Shown one piece after another: positions 50,676 to 59,534 of a stretch of 64,000 nt of DNA. A model generated the notes under the pieces. It saw only the letters and a list, made by a program, of their open reading frames with translations, was not told where the DNA came from and ran no database searches. Numbering within the stretch: the first letter of the stretch is position 1; every line of letters starts with the position of its first letter. This stretch comes from CF-162 sp963667205 (GTDB lineage: Bacteria > Chloroflexota > Dehalococcoidia > SM23-28-2 > RBG-16-64-32), in NCBI GenBank assembly GCA_963667205.1, contig OY762959.1, positions 1,302,001 through 1,366,000 on the forward strand, given 5' to 3'. The position numbers and the translations under genes were made by a program.

Positions 50676-52049
50676 CTAGTTAACCTCCACCATCTCGACG
50701 TTTAGCCGGCAGACTTCCCTCGGCACAAGCGTCGGGTAGATGCCGATCGACTTGCGGATGTTCTGGCGGCGTTCACCCATACCGAGCGGGCCGATTATGA
50801 TCAGGTACTCAGAGAGGCGGGCGATGGTCAACGCTTCCGCGTGCGTCCGGACGCGGGCGGCGTAGCGAAGCATGACTTCGCCCGGCAGCGTCTCCGGCAT
50901 CGGTGCGCTATCACCGAGGCCTGACGTGAGGCCGATGTAGTCGAACCGGTCGTCGAGGGGCGTGACCTTGTCATTGTGCTCGAGGCGCTCGCGGATAATC
51001 TCTTCGCACATCCTCGCCTTCTCCACGGCCTTGTAGCCGCTGCAGAGGAGCCAGACGTCGACGAGGTAGCCCTCATCGATGCCGACGAGCACCTTGAGAG
51101 TGTCGGGGCGGCGTGTACCCGCTGGACCCTCAGCCGAATTCCAGAAGACGCTCGCATGATCTTCGCCGGCGTCCTCGATGTGTACCTTCGTGAAGTCGGC
51201 TACGACGTCCGGGTTCAGGTATCGTTTCGGGTCGTTGATCTCATGCATCAGGTGAGCCGAGAGCGTAAACCGGTTCACGACGCCACCGGAATCAGGCGTC
51301 TTCGAGACGTCGGCTGTCCCGTCGCTTTGCACCACGGCCAGCGGCATGCCCATCTGCGCCATTCGCGGCACCTCGCGGTATCCGGGTTCCGCCCACATGC
51401 CGCCGGTGGATACCGAGCCGCATTCGAGCAGGTGACCAACGGTAATTCCACGGCCAAGTCGATCCCAGTCGTCCAGAGACCAGCCGAACTCATGGAGCAT
51501 GGGCGCCAGGTAGAGCGATGCGTCCGATACACGCCCGGCGACTACTACGTCGGCGTCCATCGCGAGCGCCTCCGCCATCGGTTCGGCCCCGATGTAGGCG
51601 TTCGCGGCAATGATCGTCCCTTCCAGGCTGTCGATCGTCTGGTCGTGCTGGCCCATGATCGTCAGGTCGCGGTTGGCGAGGACATACTCGATGACGTCGT
51701 CCCCTTCGACGGAAGCGACTCGCACGCGACGGCCGGTCAGCTGGCGGGCGACATCGGCGACGACGCGCGCCCCTCCGAGGGGGTTGGCGGCGCCGAAGTT
51801 GCCGAGGAGTTTGACGTTGCGCTCGAGGGCGGGGCCGAGGACGAGCTGAAAACGCTCCCTCAAGTTGAGGTCATAACCGAGGTTCGGATCCTCCATCTTC
51901 TTCAGATACTGAGCCGCTGCACCTGCCTCGGACATCGCATCGAAGCACATGTAGTGCACGTCACCTCGATCAACCAGATCGACCGCGGCATCCAAGCGGT
52001 CTGATCGCGCTCCAGATCCAGAGCCGATTCGTATACTTTCGTTCGTCAC
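50676..52049 (-). CDS. AtuA-family (acyclic terpene utilisation) protein
   Basis: A 457-residue protein with the DUF1446/AtuA layout: IRIGSGSGARSDRLDAAVDL, LLGNFGAANPLGGARVVADV, MDADVVVAGRVSDASLYLAP and ECGSVSTGGMWAEPG. It starts with GTG. It is followed by its small partner and preceded by a CMD-family gene 12 bp away, all in one direction. AtuA is needed for citronellol-type catabolism in Pseudomonas, but its reaction is not established. Confidence 0.88.
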   Translation of the reverse strand: MTNESIRIGSGSGARSDRLDAAVDLVDRGDVHYMCFDAMSEAGAAAQYLKKMEDPNLGYDLNLRERFQLVLGPALERNVKLLGNFGAANPLGGARVVADVARQLTGRRVRVASVEGDDVIEYVLANRDLTIMGQHDQTIDSLEGTIIAANAYIGAEPMAEALAMDADVVVAGRVSDASLYLAPMLHEFGWSLDDWDRLGRGITVGHLLECGSVSTGGMWAEPGYREVPRMAQMGMPLAVVQSDGTADVSKTPDSGGVVNRFTLSAHLMHEINDPKRYLNPDVVADFTKVHIEDAGEDHASVFWNSAEGPAGTRRPDTLKVLVGIDEGYLVDVWLLCSGYKAVEKARMCEEIIRERLEHNDKVTPLDDRFDYIGLTSGLGDSAPMPETLPGEVMLRYAARVRTHAEALTIARLSEYLIIIGPLGMGERRQNIRKSIGIYPTLVPREVCRLNVEMVEVN

Positions 52050-52061
52050 TGTCGCGCTCCT

Positions 52062-52610
52062 CTAACTGACCGTTTCTCTGGCCGAAAGCTGTTCAACGAA
52101 GTCATCCAGTGGGACTTCAAACGGCAGCAGGATCCGCGCGATCATCGAGTAGTAACCGACGGTGATGGCCAGTTCGGCAACCTCGCGGTCGGAAAGCTTC
52201 TCGCGCAGCCGCTCGATGACTGAAGCGTCAACCCGGGCGGTCTTCCCAACGACTGTCGCGTACTCGACCACGGCCGTTTCCGTTTCGTCGAGGGCGTCCA
52301 TCTTGCCTGCCACGACGGCGTTGATCTTGTCGTCCGCAACTCCGATCCGACGGGCGATGGCGACGTGGTGGGACCACTCGTAGTCGCACTCAGTGACCCG
52401 GGCGATGGCGAGGATCGCGAGTTCCCGGAGCGGCGCCGGCAGGGCGATCCCCTTGCGCAGAAAGACCCCGATTTGGCTTACCGTGAACGCTCCTTCTGGG
52501 CTATGGGCGATCTGGCGAAAGACGTTGCCAAAGCGTCCGTTCCGCTGCTCCTTGAGGCGCTGTATCCAGTCGTTCTGCTCGGTGCCTGTCTCAGGAAAGG
52601 GCAGACGGGC
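52062..52610 (-). CDS. Carboxymuconolactone decarboxylase (CMD) family protein
   Basis: A 182-residue AhpD-like helical protein with the motif RVTECDYEWSHHVAIARRIG, here ECxYEWxxH rather than the redox CxxC form, so decarboxylase-like rather than peroxidase-like. ATG 52610 with GTGAGGA upstream is preferred; the frame is open to 52631. It lies between the AtuA gene and the ABC permease genes and probably belongs to the same unit. Confidence 0.88.
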   Translation of the reverse strand, partial: ARLPFPETGTEQNDWIQRLKEQRNGRFGNVFRQIAHSPEGAFTVSQIGVFLRKGIALPAPLRELAILAIARVTECDYEWSHHVAIARRIGVADDKINAVVAGKMDALDETETAVVEYATVVGKTARVDASVIERLREKLSDREVAELAITVGYYSMIARILLPFEVPLDDFVEQLSARETVS

Positions 52611-52640
52611 CATGTTTTTCCTCACATTCATCTACTGACG

Positions 52641-53543
52641 TCACTGCAGCCGCGGGTCCAGGACATCTCTCACGAAGTCTCCAACTATATTCGCGGAGAA
52701 GACTACTACTCCGAGGGCAACGCCCGGCCACACGGCGATCCACGGGTTGCTTAGCATGTAGACTAGGCCGCTTCCACTTAGCATCCCCCCCCAAGTGGGT
52801 TGTGGGGGTGGTACGCCGAAGCCGAGGAACGACAGCGACGCTTCAATGAGGATTGCCTGGCCAATCGTTAGAGTTGCCAGTGTGATCGCCAGGGGGATGA
52901 CGTTTGGGAAGATGTGCATCCCGACGATTCGGTAGAACGGTGCTCCTATCGCCCGCGCCGAGAACGCCCACTCCGTGTTCTTCAGGCCCAGCACGGCGGA
53001 TCTGATGACGCGCGATTGGCCGACGCCCAGCATCAATCCAACGGTGATCGTGACGTTCGTCAGGCTTGATCCAAAGAGAGCAAGCACGGTCAGCGCCATC
53101 AAGATCGTTGGGAAGGACATCCATCCGTCCACGAACCGCTGAATCAGCGAGTCCACCCACGAACCAGCTGCTCCAGAGAGAGTGCCGATGACGATCGCCG
53201 TAACGATGCTCAGGGCGACGGCACCCAGCGCGACCGACAACGATATTCGTGCGCCATAGAGCACGCGGCTGAAGAGGTCTCGGCCCAGTTCGTCAGTTCC
53301 AAACACGTGTGACCAGCTTGGCCCCTCGAGCCGAGAAGGCAGGTCCACTTCGTTGTAGTGGAAGGGTGCCACCCAAGGCCCGATTACGGCAGCCGTGATC
53401 GCGACTGCGAGCATGACGAGGCAGGCGGCCGAGAGTGGAGAACGGCGTAGCCGTCGTAGGAAGTACCCTATCCCTTTCGGCCGACGATGAGCGTCGATCA
53501 GCGGTGGGGCGAGTTGGTCACCCGTTGAGACGGCTTCCATCAC
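52641..53543 (-). CDS. Peptide/nickel-type ABC transporter permease (DppC-like)
   Basis: A 300-residue permease with an N-terminal OppC-type segment, GTDELGRDLFSRVLYGARIS, and the coupling motif EWAFSARAIGAPFYRIVGMHIFPNVIP. It has about six membrane segments. Its start overlaps the DppB-like stop by 4 bases. No DppD/DppF ATPase genes are present in this window, so the transporter must borrow ATPases or they were lost. Confidence 0.93.
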   Translation of the reverse strand: MMEAVSTGDQLAPPLIDAHRRPKGIGYFLRRLRRSPLSAACLVMLAVAITAAVIGPWVAPFHYNEVDLPSRLEGPSWSHVFGTDELGRDLFSRVLYGARISLSVALGAVALSIVTAIVIGTLSGAAGSWVDSLIQRFVDGWMSFPTILMALTVLALFGSSLTNVTITVGLMLGVGQSRVIRSAVLGLKNTEWAFSARAIGAPFYRIVGMHIFPNVIPLAITLATLTIGQAILIEASLSFLGFGVPPPQPTWGGMLSGSGLVYMLSNPWIAVWPGVALGVVVFSANIVGDFVRDVLDPRLQ

Positions 53544-54484
53544 TGCAGGCGGATACGCGGGTCCAGGACGGCGTACGTCAGATCGACCGCGAGATTAACG
53601 AGGATGACTGATGTGGCGAAGACAAGATTGATCGCGGCGATGATCGGAAAGTCACGCTTCTCCAGTGCGTTGATCGTCATCTGCCCGACGCCCGGAATAC
53701 CGAATATCTGCTCGATTACGATCGAGCCTCCGAGAAGAGTCGGTACCTGAAGGCCGACTATCGTGATGATTGGGACGAGGGAGTTGCGGAGAACGTGGCG
53801 AGACGAAACAACGAAGGACGAGAGCCCCTTCGCCTGAGCAGTGCGCACGTGGTCCTGACGGACAACGTCCAACACTGCCGTTCTGGTGACGCGCATGACC
53901 GCACCGGATAGCTGAATGCCGAGGATCGCTGCCGGAAGCGCCAGGATGCGGATATTCTCGAGGGGGTCTTCCTCAATCGGCACATAGGTAGTCACCGGGG
54001 TCCAACCCCAGTAGTAGGCGGGCAGCAGCACGACGAGAACGGCGATCCAGAAGTTGGGCACGGCGACGAGAACCAGCGCCAGCCCTCGCCCCAGGTAGTC
54101 GACGCTCGTATCCTGGCGTATCGCCGAGAGTGCGCCAACGGGGATGCCAACGAGGGCGGCGACCGTCAGCGCCATGACCGTCAACTCAAGCGTTACTGGA
54201 AGACGTATCTGGAAGTCCTCCATCGCTGTACGCCCGGTCCACAGGGAAGTTCCGAAATCTCCCTGCAATACTCCGCCCATCCAGTCGATGTACTGCTCGT
54301 AGAAGGGCTTGTCCAGGCCAAGCAGTGCCTCGAGTTCCTGCTGGTCTCCGGCATACCCGAGATCACCGGCCATGACGGCCACGACCGAGCCCGGGATCAA
54401 GGCGAGCGCTCCGAACGATATGAAGGAAATTAGGACGATCGTCGGAATCGAGAGCAGCAATCTCCTGGCGATATAGGCTTGCAC
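53540..54484 (-). CDS. Peptide/nickel-type ABC transporter permease (DppB-like)
   Basis: A 314-residue permease: RLLLSIPTIVLISFISF, LGLDKPFYEQYIDWMGGVLQ, GDFGTSLWTGRTAMEDF and the coupling region DHVRTAQAKGLSSFVVSSRH-VLRNSLVPI. It sits 25 bp downstream of the binding-protein gene. Typical length and topology. Confidence 0.93.
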   Translation of the reverse strand: MQAYIARRLLLSIPTIVLISFISFGALALIPGSVVAVMAGDLGYAGDQQELEALLGLDKPFYEQYIDWMGGVLQGDFGTSLWTGRTAMEDFQIRLPVTLELTVMALTVAALVGIPVGALSAIRQDTSVDYLGRGLALVLVAVPNFWIAVLVVLLPAYYWGWTPVTTYVPIEEDPLENIRILALPAAILGIQLSGAVMRVTRTAVLDVVRQDHVRTAQAKGLSSFVVSSRHVLRNSLVPIITIVGLQVPTLLGGSIVIEQIFGIPGVGQMTINALEKRDFPIIAAINLVFATSVILVNLAVDLTYAVLDPRIRLQ

Positions 54485-54509
54485 AGCTGACTCGACCTGA
54501 CGGCGGGCT

Positions 54510-56162
54510 CTATGAGGCTACAGAAGTGTCCTCTAGGGCTAGGAGAGCGTTGTCCGTGCGAACGTGAGAGCGGAAGCCGCTCACCTTCGCCTGCCAGACG
54601 TCGTACCGTGAGGCGGCAACGGTGTGTGTTACATAGCACTCGTCGAGAAGGATGCGCTGGATATCGTCAATCGTCTTATTGCGTTCCGTCTCGTCAAGCT
54701 GTGTGCGCTGGAGATCGAGAAGCCGGTCAAGCTCCGCATTAGACCAGTGTCCGGTATTGACGGTCGAATCTGTGTAGAAGAAGCGGTGCAAGACGTCGTC
54801 AGGGTCGCCGGCCCAGGCTGTACGACGGCTCATCATCATGTCGTCGGGGTTCTTGTCGATGATGACTTTCTGGATGAAGCTCGTTGAGTCGAGCGGCGCA
54901 AGGTTTACCGTGATCCCGACATCCCGGAGGTTAGCGGCCATCAGTTCGGCTTCGCTCAGGTGCAGCGCGCCGTAACGATCGGGAGAGATCTCGAGCGTCA
55001 GCTCCGTGCCTTCGGCAACGCCGGCGGCGTCCAACAATTGTCGCGACTTCTGCGGGTCGAACTTGTGGTATTGCTCGCCCTCTCCGAAGTCGTCAAGCGC
55101 GAAGTCCGACATCACGAGGCTCACCGGAGTGTCGCGCTGACCGGTACCGCCGTGGAGTTCGGTCGCCCACGATTCGATATCGAGTGCCATCTTGATGCCG
55201 CGACGTGCGTCCGCGTTGTTCAGCGGCGCCCGGTCACTGCGCATCTGTATCATCTGGCCGCCAAGGCCGAAGTACTTATCCGTCACAAGATCGGATATCT
55301 GGCTCTGCAGGGTCTCGACTTCGTCGAGCGAGATGTTGGTCCTGATGTCGAGATCGCCGGACAGGAAGAGAGCCGCCACACGGGACGGATCAGAGCCGGT
55401 ATCCAGCCGCACCTCGTCAAGCAGCGGGCGCCCGGAACGGAAGTAGTCCGGGTTCTTCTTGAGTATGTACTGTGTTCCCGGCTGGATCGTATCGATCATG
55501 AATGGTCCGGTACCGATCAGCGACTCAGCGCGCTCGAGCCCGCCAGTCACCGTCTCTAGCTCTGGAGCCAGGATCTGGTACGTCTGGCCCTGCAGGCCGA
55601 AGAACGTGCCGAGAGCCGGAGCATAAGGATTCGCAAGCGTGAATCGCACCGTCAGAGAATCGACTGCATCGACGGACACGATCGACTCGAGAGCATCAGC
55701 GTAAACCGAAGGCTCAACCCGAGCTCGGTCGTAAGTGTAGACGACGTCGTCGGCCGTCAGTTCGCGGCCGTTCATCGGCGCGACGTTATGGAACTTGACC
55801 CCTGAGCGAAGTTTGAAAATGTAGGTGGTGCCGCCGTCAGTGATCTCCGGCATATCCGTGGCCAGGTCCGCGACGACCTGTGTATTGCCAGGTGCAAAGT
55901 CGGGGCCGACGGCTGAGCGTAGCAGGAAGCTGTTTGTCATGTTGCGCAGGATGTGCGTCTGAGAGTCCTCGGTGAGGATCGGGTCGAATCCACTACCAGG
56001 TTCGGGATAGGGGATCCGGGCGATGCCTCCCGCGGCGCCTGTGCCACCGTCGTCATCACCGCAACCGACCAGCGCGGCAGCGGCGACACCAGTGGCACCC
56101 AGGCCAACGGACATCATGAACGTACGCCGGGAGAACTTCTCTCGCTTGAAGATATTGTCCAC
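54510..56162 (-). CDS. ABC transporter substrate-binding protein (SBP family 5), Tat lipoprotein
   Basis: A 550-residue binding protein. The N-terminus has a twin-arginine motif (FSRRTFMMS) and a lipobox (AALVGC), followed by an acidic Gly-rich linker and the family 5 core (LRNMTNSFLLRSAVGPDFAP, LRSGVKFHNVAPMNGRELTA). The GTG at 56162 has AAGGAGG upstream; the frame is open to 56225. It binds a peptide or another large solute for the DppBC-like permeases. Confidence 0.92.
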   Translation of the reverse strand: MDNIFKREKFSRRTFMMSVGLGATGVAAAALVGCGDDDGGTGAAGGIARIPYPEPGSGFDPILTEDSQTHILRNMTNSFLLRSAVGPDFAPGNTQVVADLATDMPEITDGGTTYIFKLRSGVKFHNVAPMNGRELTADDVVYTYDRARVEPSVYADALESIVSVDAVDSLTVRFTLANPYAPALGTFFGLQGQTYQILAPELETVTGGLERAESLIGTGPFMIDTIQPGTQYILKKNPDYFRSGRPLLDEVRLDTGSDPSRVAALFLSGDLDIRTNISLDEVETLQSQISDLVTDKYFGLGGQMIQMRSDRAPLNNADARRGIKMALDIESWATELHGGTGQRDTPVSLVMSDFALDDFGEGEQYHKFDPQKSRQLLDAAGVAEGTELTLEISPDRYGALHLSEAELMAANLRDVGITVNLAPLDSTSFIQKVIIDKNPDDMMMSRRTAWAGDPDDVLHRFFYTDSTVNTGHWSNAELDRLLDLQRTQLDETERNKTIDDIQRILLDECYVTHTVAASRYDVWQAKVSGFRSHVRTDNALLALEDTSVAS

Positions 56163-56273
56163 CAGGGACCTCCTTCGTCGCTCGTAGGCGTGCAGAGTCA
56201 AAACATCATAATGGCAGCGTGGCACGGACTGTCAAGGCGCTTGCAGAAACTGTAGGCGGCATGCATTATCTTG

Positions 56274-56460
56274 AAGGAGATGAGTCATGACGCCAGCCAT
56301 CGCTGCGTGGCGGCGCCCATCAGGGACGATCCGGGGCACACCGTTGCGGCGATCTCAGCGAGCGGGTGGACGGCGAAGATGACCCACGAGCGAGCAGCGC
56401 AGCTCGCCCCCATACTGCGGGGGACAGGGTCTCAGCATCGCTTGGCCATGACGGGGAGCG
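56274..56460 (+). pseudogene. IclR-family regulator C-terminal remnant
   Basis: One frame reads SHDASHRCVAAPIRDDPGHT, VAAISASGWTAKMTHERAAQ, LAPILRG, which is the last part of the IclR effector-binding domain. The HTH and most of the effector domain are missing. It lies upstream of the second AtuA gene, so the operon may once have had this regulator. Confidence 0.6.
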
Positions 56461-56538
56461 AGAAGGCGAGTAGGGCAGGCCACCTGATAGCGGCCAACCG
56501 AACGAGGTCGCAGGCGTCGTCGCGCGAGGAGGAAGACC

Positions 56539-57918
56539 ATGAGCCAGCTAAGTATCCTGTCGTACCTGGTTGACGGCCGGATCGGCGCCCGCAGCGAAGA
56601 GGCCATCCAGCACGCCGTCAACGCGATCGAATCCGGAGAGGTGGATGTGGTGTCCGGCCAGGGGACGGGAATGGACGCCGGGCCTTACTACTTGGGGTCC
56701 GGTGAGGTTCTGCCGCCCAGCCGCCCCGATATTGAGCCGATCATCCTGGCCGCGAAGCGCCGTGGCATCCCGTTCGTATTCTCCATGGGCGGGACCGCAG
56801 GCGCGGACATTCACCTGCAGCCTTATCTAGACCTGATCAACCAGATCGCTCGCGACAACAAGACTAGCCTCAAGATTGCCGTAATCAGTGGCGAGGTCGA
56901 CAAGGAATACTTGCGCGGGAAGATACGTGATGGTGCGCAGGTCAAGCGCCTCTTCGAGACCCCTCGCCTGCCGCCTCTGCTGAGCATCGAAGATGTCGAC
57001 CGCGCCGAGCGCATTCAGGCGCAGATGGGGGCCGAGCCGATAATCAAAGCGCTGGAGCAGTTCCCTGACATCGACGGCGTCATCACCGGCCGCGCGCTCG
57101 ACGTCGGCGTTCACATGGCGTATCCGCTGATCCGGGGTGTTGACTGGGCTACGGCTGCACATGCGGCGAAGGTGATCGAGTGCAGCTCGATGGCCTGCGA
57201 CCCAGCCACGCCTTTCGACTTTGTGCTGGCGACGATTGACGGCGCGGGCTTCACGGTTAAGCCGACGAACCCCGCGCTCCGTTGCTCCGTGAAATCAATC
57301 GCTGGACACGCGCTTTACGAGCGCGAAAACCCAGCCGAGGAGCGCAACCCCGGAGGGACCCTCGATGTCAGCGAAGCCGTGTACGAGGCGGTCGATGACC
57401 GGACGGTCCGCTGCAGCGGCGCCACCTGGGTGGAGGATCCGTACACCGTCAAGCTCGAGGGCGTAGAGTTCGCCGGCTACGAGTACATCAGTATCTGTGG
57501 GATTCGAGACGAGATCTGCATCCAGAACATTGACTGGATCATGGACAGCGCAAAAGAGCACCTCAGGTCCGTTGCGCAGGAAGAGGAGTTCGAGGTTCAC
57601 TACAGCGTGTTCGGACGTGATGGCGTGCTTGGTCCGTCTGAGCCCATGCGCGACGTTGTGCCGCACGAGGTGGGTCTCCTCACGAAGCTCATCTGCAAGG
57701 ACAAGGACCTTGCGGAGCGACTTGCACACACGCTGCGGATCAGGATTTTCATGTCACCATATCCCGGCCGCCGAACGACCGCCGGAAGCGTTGCCTTCCC
57801 GCTGCAGAACCGTGTGGTGCACACCGGTGGTGTCTACAAGTTCAACATCTGGCACCTGCTCCCGCTGGACGACCCCTGTGAGCCTTTCCCGGCGCGCCTG
57901 GTGAACTACCCAAACTAG
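56539..57918 (+). CDS. AtuA-family (acyclic terpene utilisation) protein
   Basis: A 459-residue second AtuA-type protein, clearly different from the 50676 copy: YLVDGRIGARSEEAIQHAVN, VDVVSGQGTGMDAGPYYLGS, FVFSMGGTAGADIHLQPYLD and ITGRALDVGVHMAYPL. AGGAGGAAG stands before the ATG. It is followed 12 bp later by the DUF4387 gene, and the two are a recurrent pair. It is divergent from the binding-protein gene 54510. Confidence 0.87.
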   Translation: MSQLSILSYLVDGRIGARSEEAIQHAVNAIESGEVDVVSGQGTGMDAGPYYLGSGEVLPPSRPDIEPIILAAKRRGIPFVFSMGGTAGADIHLQPYLDLINQIARDNKTSLKIAVISGEVDKEYLRGKIRDGAQVKRLFETPRLPPLLSIEDVDRAERIQAQMGAEPIIKALEQFPDIDGVITGRALDVGVHMAYPLIRGVDWATAAHAAKVIECSSMACDPATPFDFVLATIDGAGFTVKPTNPALRCSVKSIAGHALYERENPAEERNPGGTLDVSEAVYEAVDDRTVRCSGATWVEDPYTVKLEGVEFAGYEYISICGIRDEICIQNIDWIMDSAKEHLRSVAQEEEFEVHYSVFGRDGVLGPSEPMRDVVPHEVGLLTKLICKDKDLAERLAHTLRIRIFMSPYPGRRTTAGSVAFPLQNRVVHTGGVYKFNIWHLLPLDDPCEPFPARLVNYPN

Positions 57919-57930
57919 AGGGAGGCGGAT

Positions 57931-58254
57931 ATGCCAAAGCTAGTTGAATTCACGGAAGTCTTTCGCACAAAGAACGCCGAGCCGTTCATCACAACGTTCG
58001 ACCTGTTCTTCAAGGACAAGGAGTCCTACGATAGGGTGAAGGGCTCCGGCGTCATTACGCCGGAGAAGGTCGCTGAAACCTACAATATCCCGATCGAGGC
58101 AGTCTACGGGATCTATTTCATCGACAACGTGAACGCCATGAAACTCTCGATATACAAGTATGGCCCCAACGGCTATATGGCGTCGGGGGATCCTGAGAAC
58201 CCCGATAGCCAGGGCACACAGCAGCATATCCTGCTGATGAACATCGAGATTTGA
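57931..58254 (+). CDS. DUF4387 family protein
   Basis: A 107-residue protein: TKNAEPFITTFDLFFKDKES, PEKVAETYNIPIEAVYGIYF and HILLMNIEI at the end. It matches the DUF4387 family, which is usually encoded next to AtuA-like genes and is probably the small subunit of their complex, parallel to the 50356 protein in the other unit. GAGGGAGG precedes the ATG. Confidence 0.85.
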   Translation: MPKLVEFTEVFRTKNAEPFITTFDLFFKDKESYDRVKGSGVITPEKVAETYNIPIEAVYGIYFIDNVNAMKLSIYKYGPNGYMASGDPENPDSQGTQQHILLMNIEI

Positions 58255-58327
58255 GCGACTTCGTTCAATCCCGGCAAATCGCCTCGCGACGCGCCCGTCA
58301 GGGTGACCACGATAGGCCAGCGGTCAT

Positions 58328-58780
58328 CTACTCGAATTGGTAGCACGCCACGCTCCCGGGAGCGGGCGCAACGAATGGGTCAGCCAGGATGGCAGCTTGG
58401 TAGGCGTCCTCCGAGCCGTGATATTCCATCTCTGCGGCCCATAGGCAGCGAGCTTCAACGTAGAAGTTGCCGGGAGTTGATAGCCACACGTCGATGTAAA
58501 CCTGCTCTAGTGGGCTGATAGGGCCGTAGAGGGCTTCGGCTTCGGCAACGTCAGCCTCCGCGTAGTCGTACTGGTCGTTCTCAAGATCGCCACCGTTAAA
58601 GCTATTAAGGATGTCCTGAAATTCTGCGCTGTTCGGATCGAATTGGAATCCGCCCTGCTGCTGGAAGCTGGTCTGCTGCTGATCGAAGTAGCCAGTGTAG
58701 ATCAGGGCGCCCAGAGTGAGTACGAAGAGGGCGGCGCATATCCAGACGCCACGCCATCCATTCTTCCGCTGCCAGTACAT
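58328..58780 (-). CDS. Membrane-anchored hypothetical protein, N-terminus possibly frameshifted
   Basis: A 150-residue frame from ATG 58780 with one hydrophobic segment (VWICAALFVLTLGALIYTGY), then a Gln/acidic extracytoplasmic part. The same frame upstream of the ATG encodes another hydrophobic segment (RYAIGFLLAALPGLG) but has no start. A GTG at 58889 in a neighbouring frame (SFPADYKAPEEE) could be the true start if one base is missing near 58860. The two-helix part resembles the protein at 61947. Function unknown. Confidence 0.55.
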   Translation of the reverse strand: MYWQRKNGWRGVWICAALFVLTLGALIYTGYFDQQQTSFQQQGGFQFDPNSAEFQDILNSFNGGDLENDQYDYAEADVAEAEALYGPISPLEQVYIDVWLSTPGNFYVEARCLWAAEMEYHGSEDAYQAAILADPFVAPAPGSVACYQFE

Positions 58781-58889
58781 GATGCCCAGACCCGGGAGGG
58801 CTGCCAGCAGGAAGCCGATGGCGTACCGGCCCCCGCCAATTTCGCTCTTGCTCTTCTTCAGGTGCTTTGTAGTCTGCTGGAAAGCTCAC

Positions 58890-59347
58890 CTGCTACCTCC
58901 TAGCTCGTCAGGATTCAGATGGGTGCGTCGTCCCTGATTGCTCTTCTCTCGATCGAGAGTGCCTCATTCCGGAGCGCGTGGAATCCGCATAACCACTGAT
59001 CGGGCCAAGTTATATCGGCGATCTCTCGCGACCAGCGGCAGCGGCTCTTCGCGCGAGTGCCGCAACATCCTTGCGCAGGAGCTGAGTCGTACTCTCTACT
59101 TCGCGGCTGTCGGCCCGCGCCCCGCCGCGGTGCGGGAGCAGAAACGGGTGCGGTCGCTTCGACGGATAACGACTCGCTCGGATCCCTCACGTCCCTACCG
59201 GATCCCCCGATTAGTCTGAAGCTTCCGTATCTGGCGCCTTATCAGCTGACGTGTTTCGGCGCGGGGTCGTCTTCAAGCCTGTTCTCACCCCGGTTTCACC
59301 CGGATTTTCGAACCTGGAGCCTCAGCGATCGGGCCCCAGACGACGTG
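58890..59347. other. Region without a recognised gene before tRNA repeat 3
   Basis: These 458 bases contain several short frames without recognisable domains or ribosome-binding sites. Just before the tRNA fragment, the bases GGGCCCC at 59332 look like a tRNA acceptor strand, but no D arm or 5' anticodon arm follows, so I do not call a tRNA. Confidence 0.35.
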
Positions 59348-59391
59348 ACTTTTAATCCGGGAGTCGTGGGTTCGAATCCCGCCGGGCCCTC
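59348..59391 (+). repeat. tRNA-Lys(TTT) 3'-end fragment, repeat copy 3 (att-like)
   Basis: The same 44 bases as copy 1 with one difference (CCCGC instead of CCCAC in the T stem), followed by TCCA, i.e. with the encoded CCA end that copy 1 has lost. It starts in the anticodon loop. It marks the right border of the 50.2-59.3 kb island. Confidence 0.85.
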
Positions 59392-59534
59392 CACGTTCCC
59401 TTCTTACTCTAATGCCGGTCGGCTGAGAGATCTCGCATTCTCGACTCTGGGACTCTTACTCCGGGAGTCTTCGCCACTTGACTGCCGAGGGCTTGCGGCG
59501 TTCAAGCGCTCCCTCGCGTGATCAGTCGCGTGAG

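Noticed and set aside
59332..59395. A complete tRNA-Lys gene
   Set aside because: GGGCCCC upstream could be an acceptor strand, but the D arm and the 5' side of the anticodon stem are absent and the length is too short.
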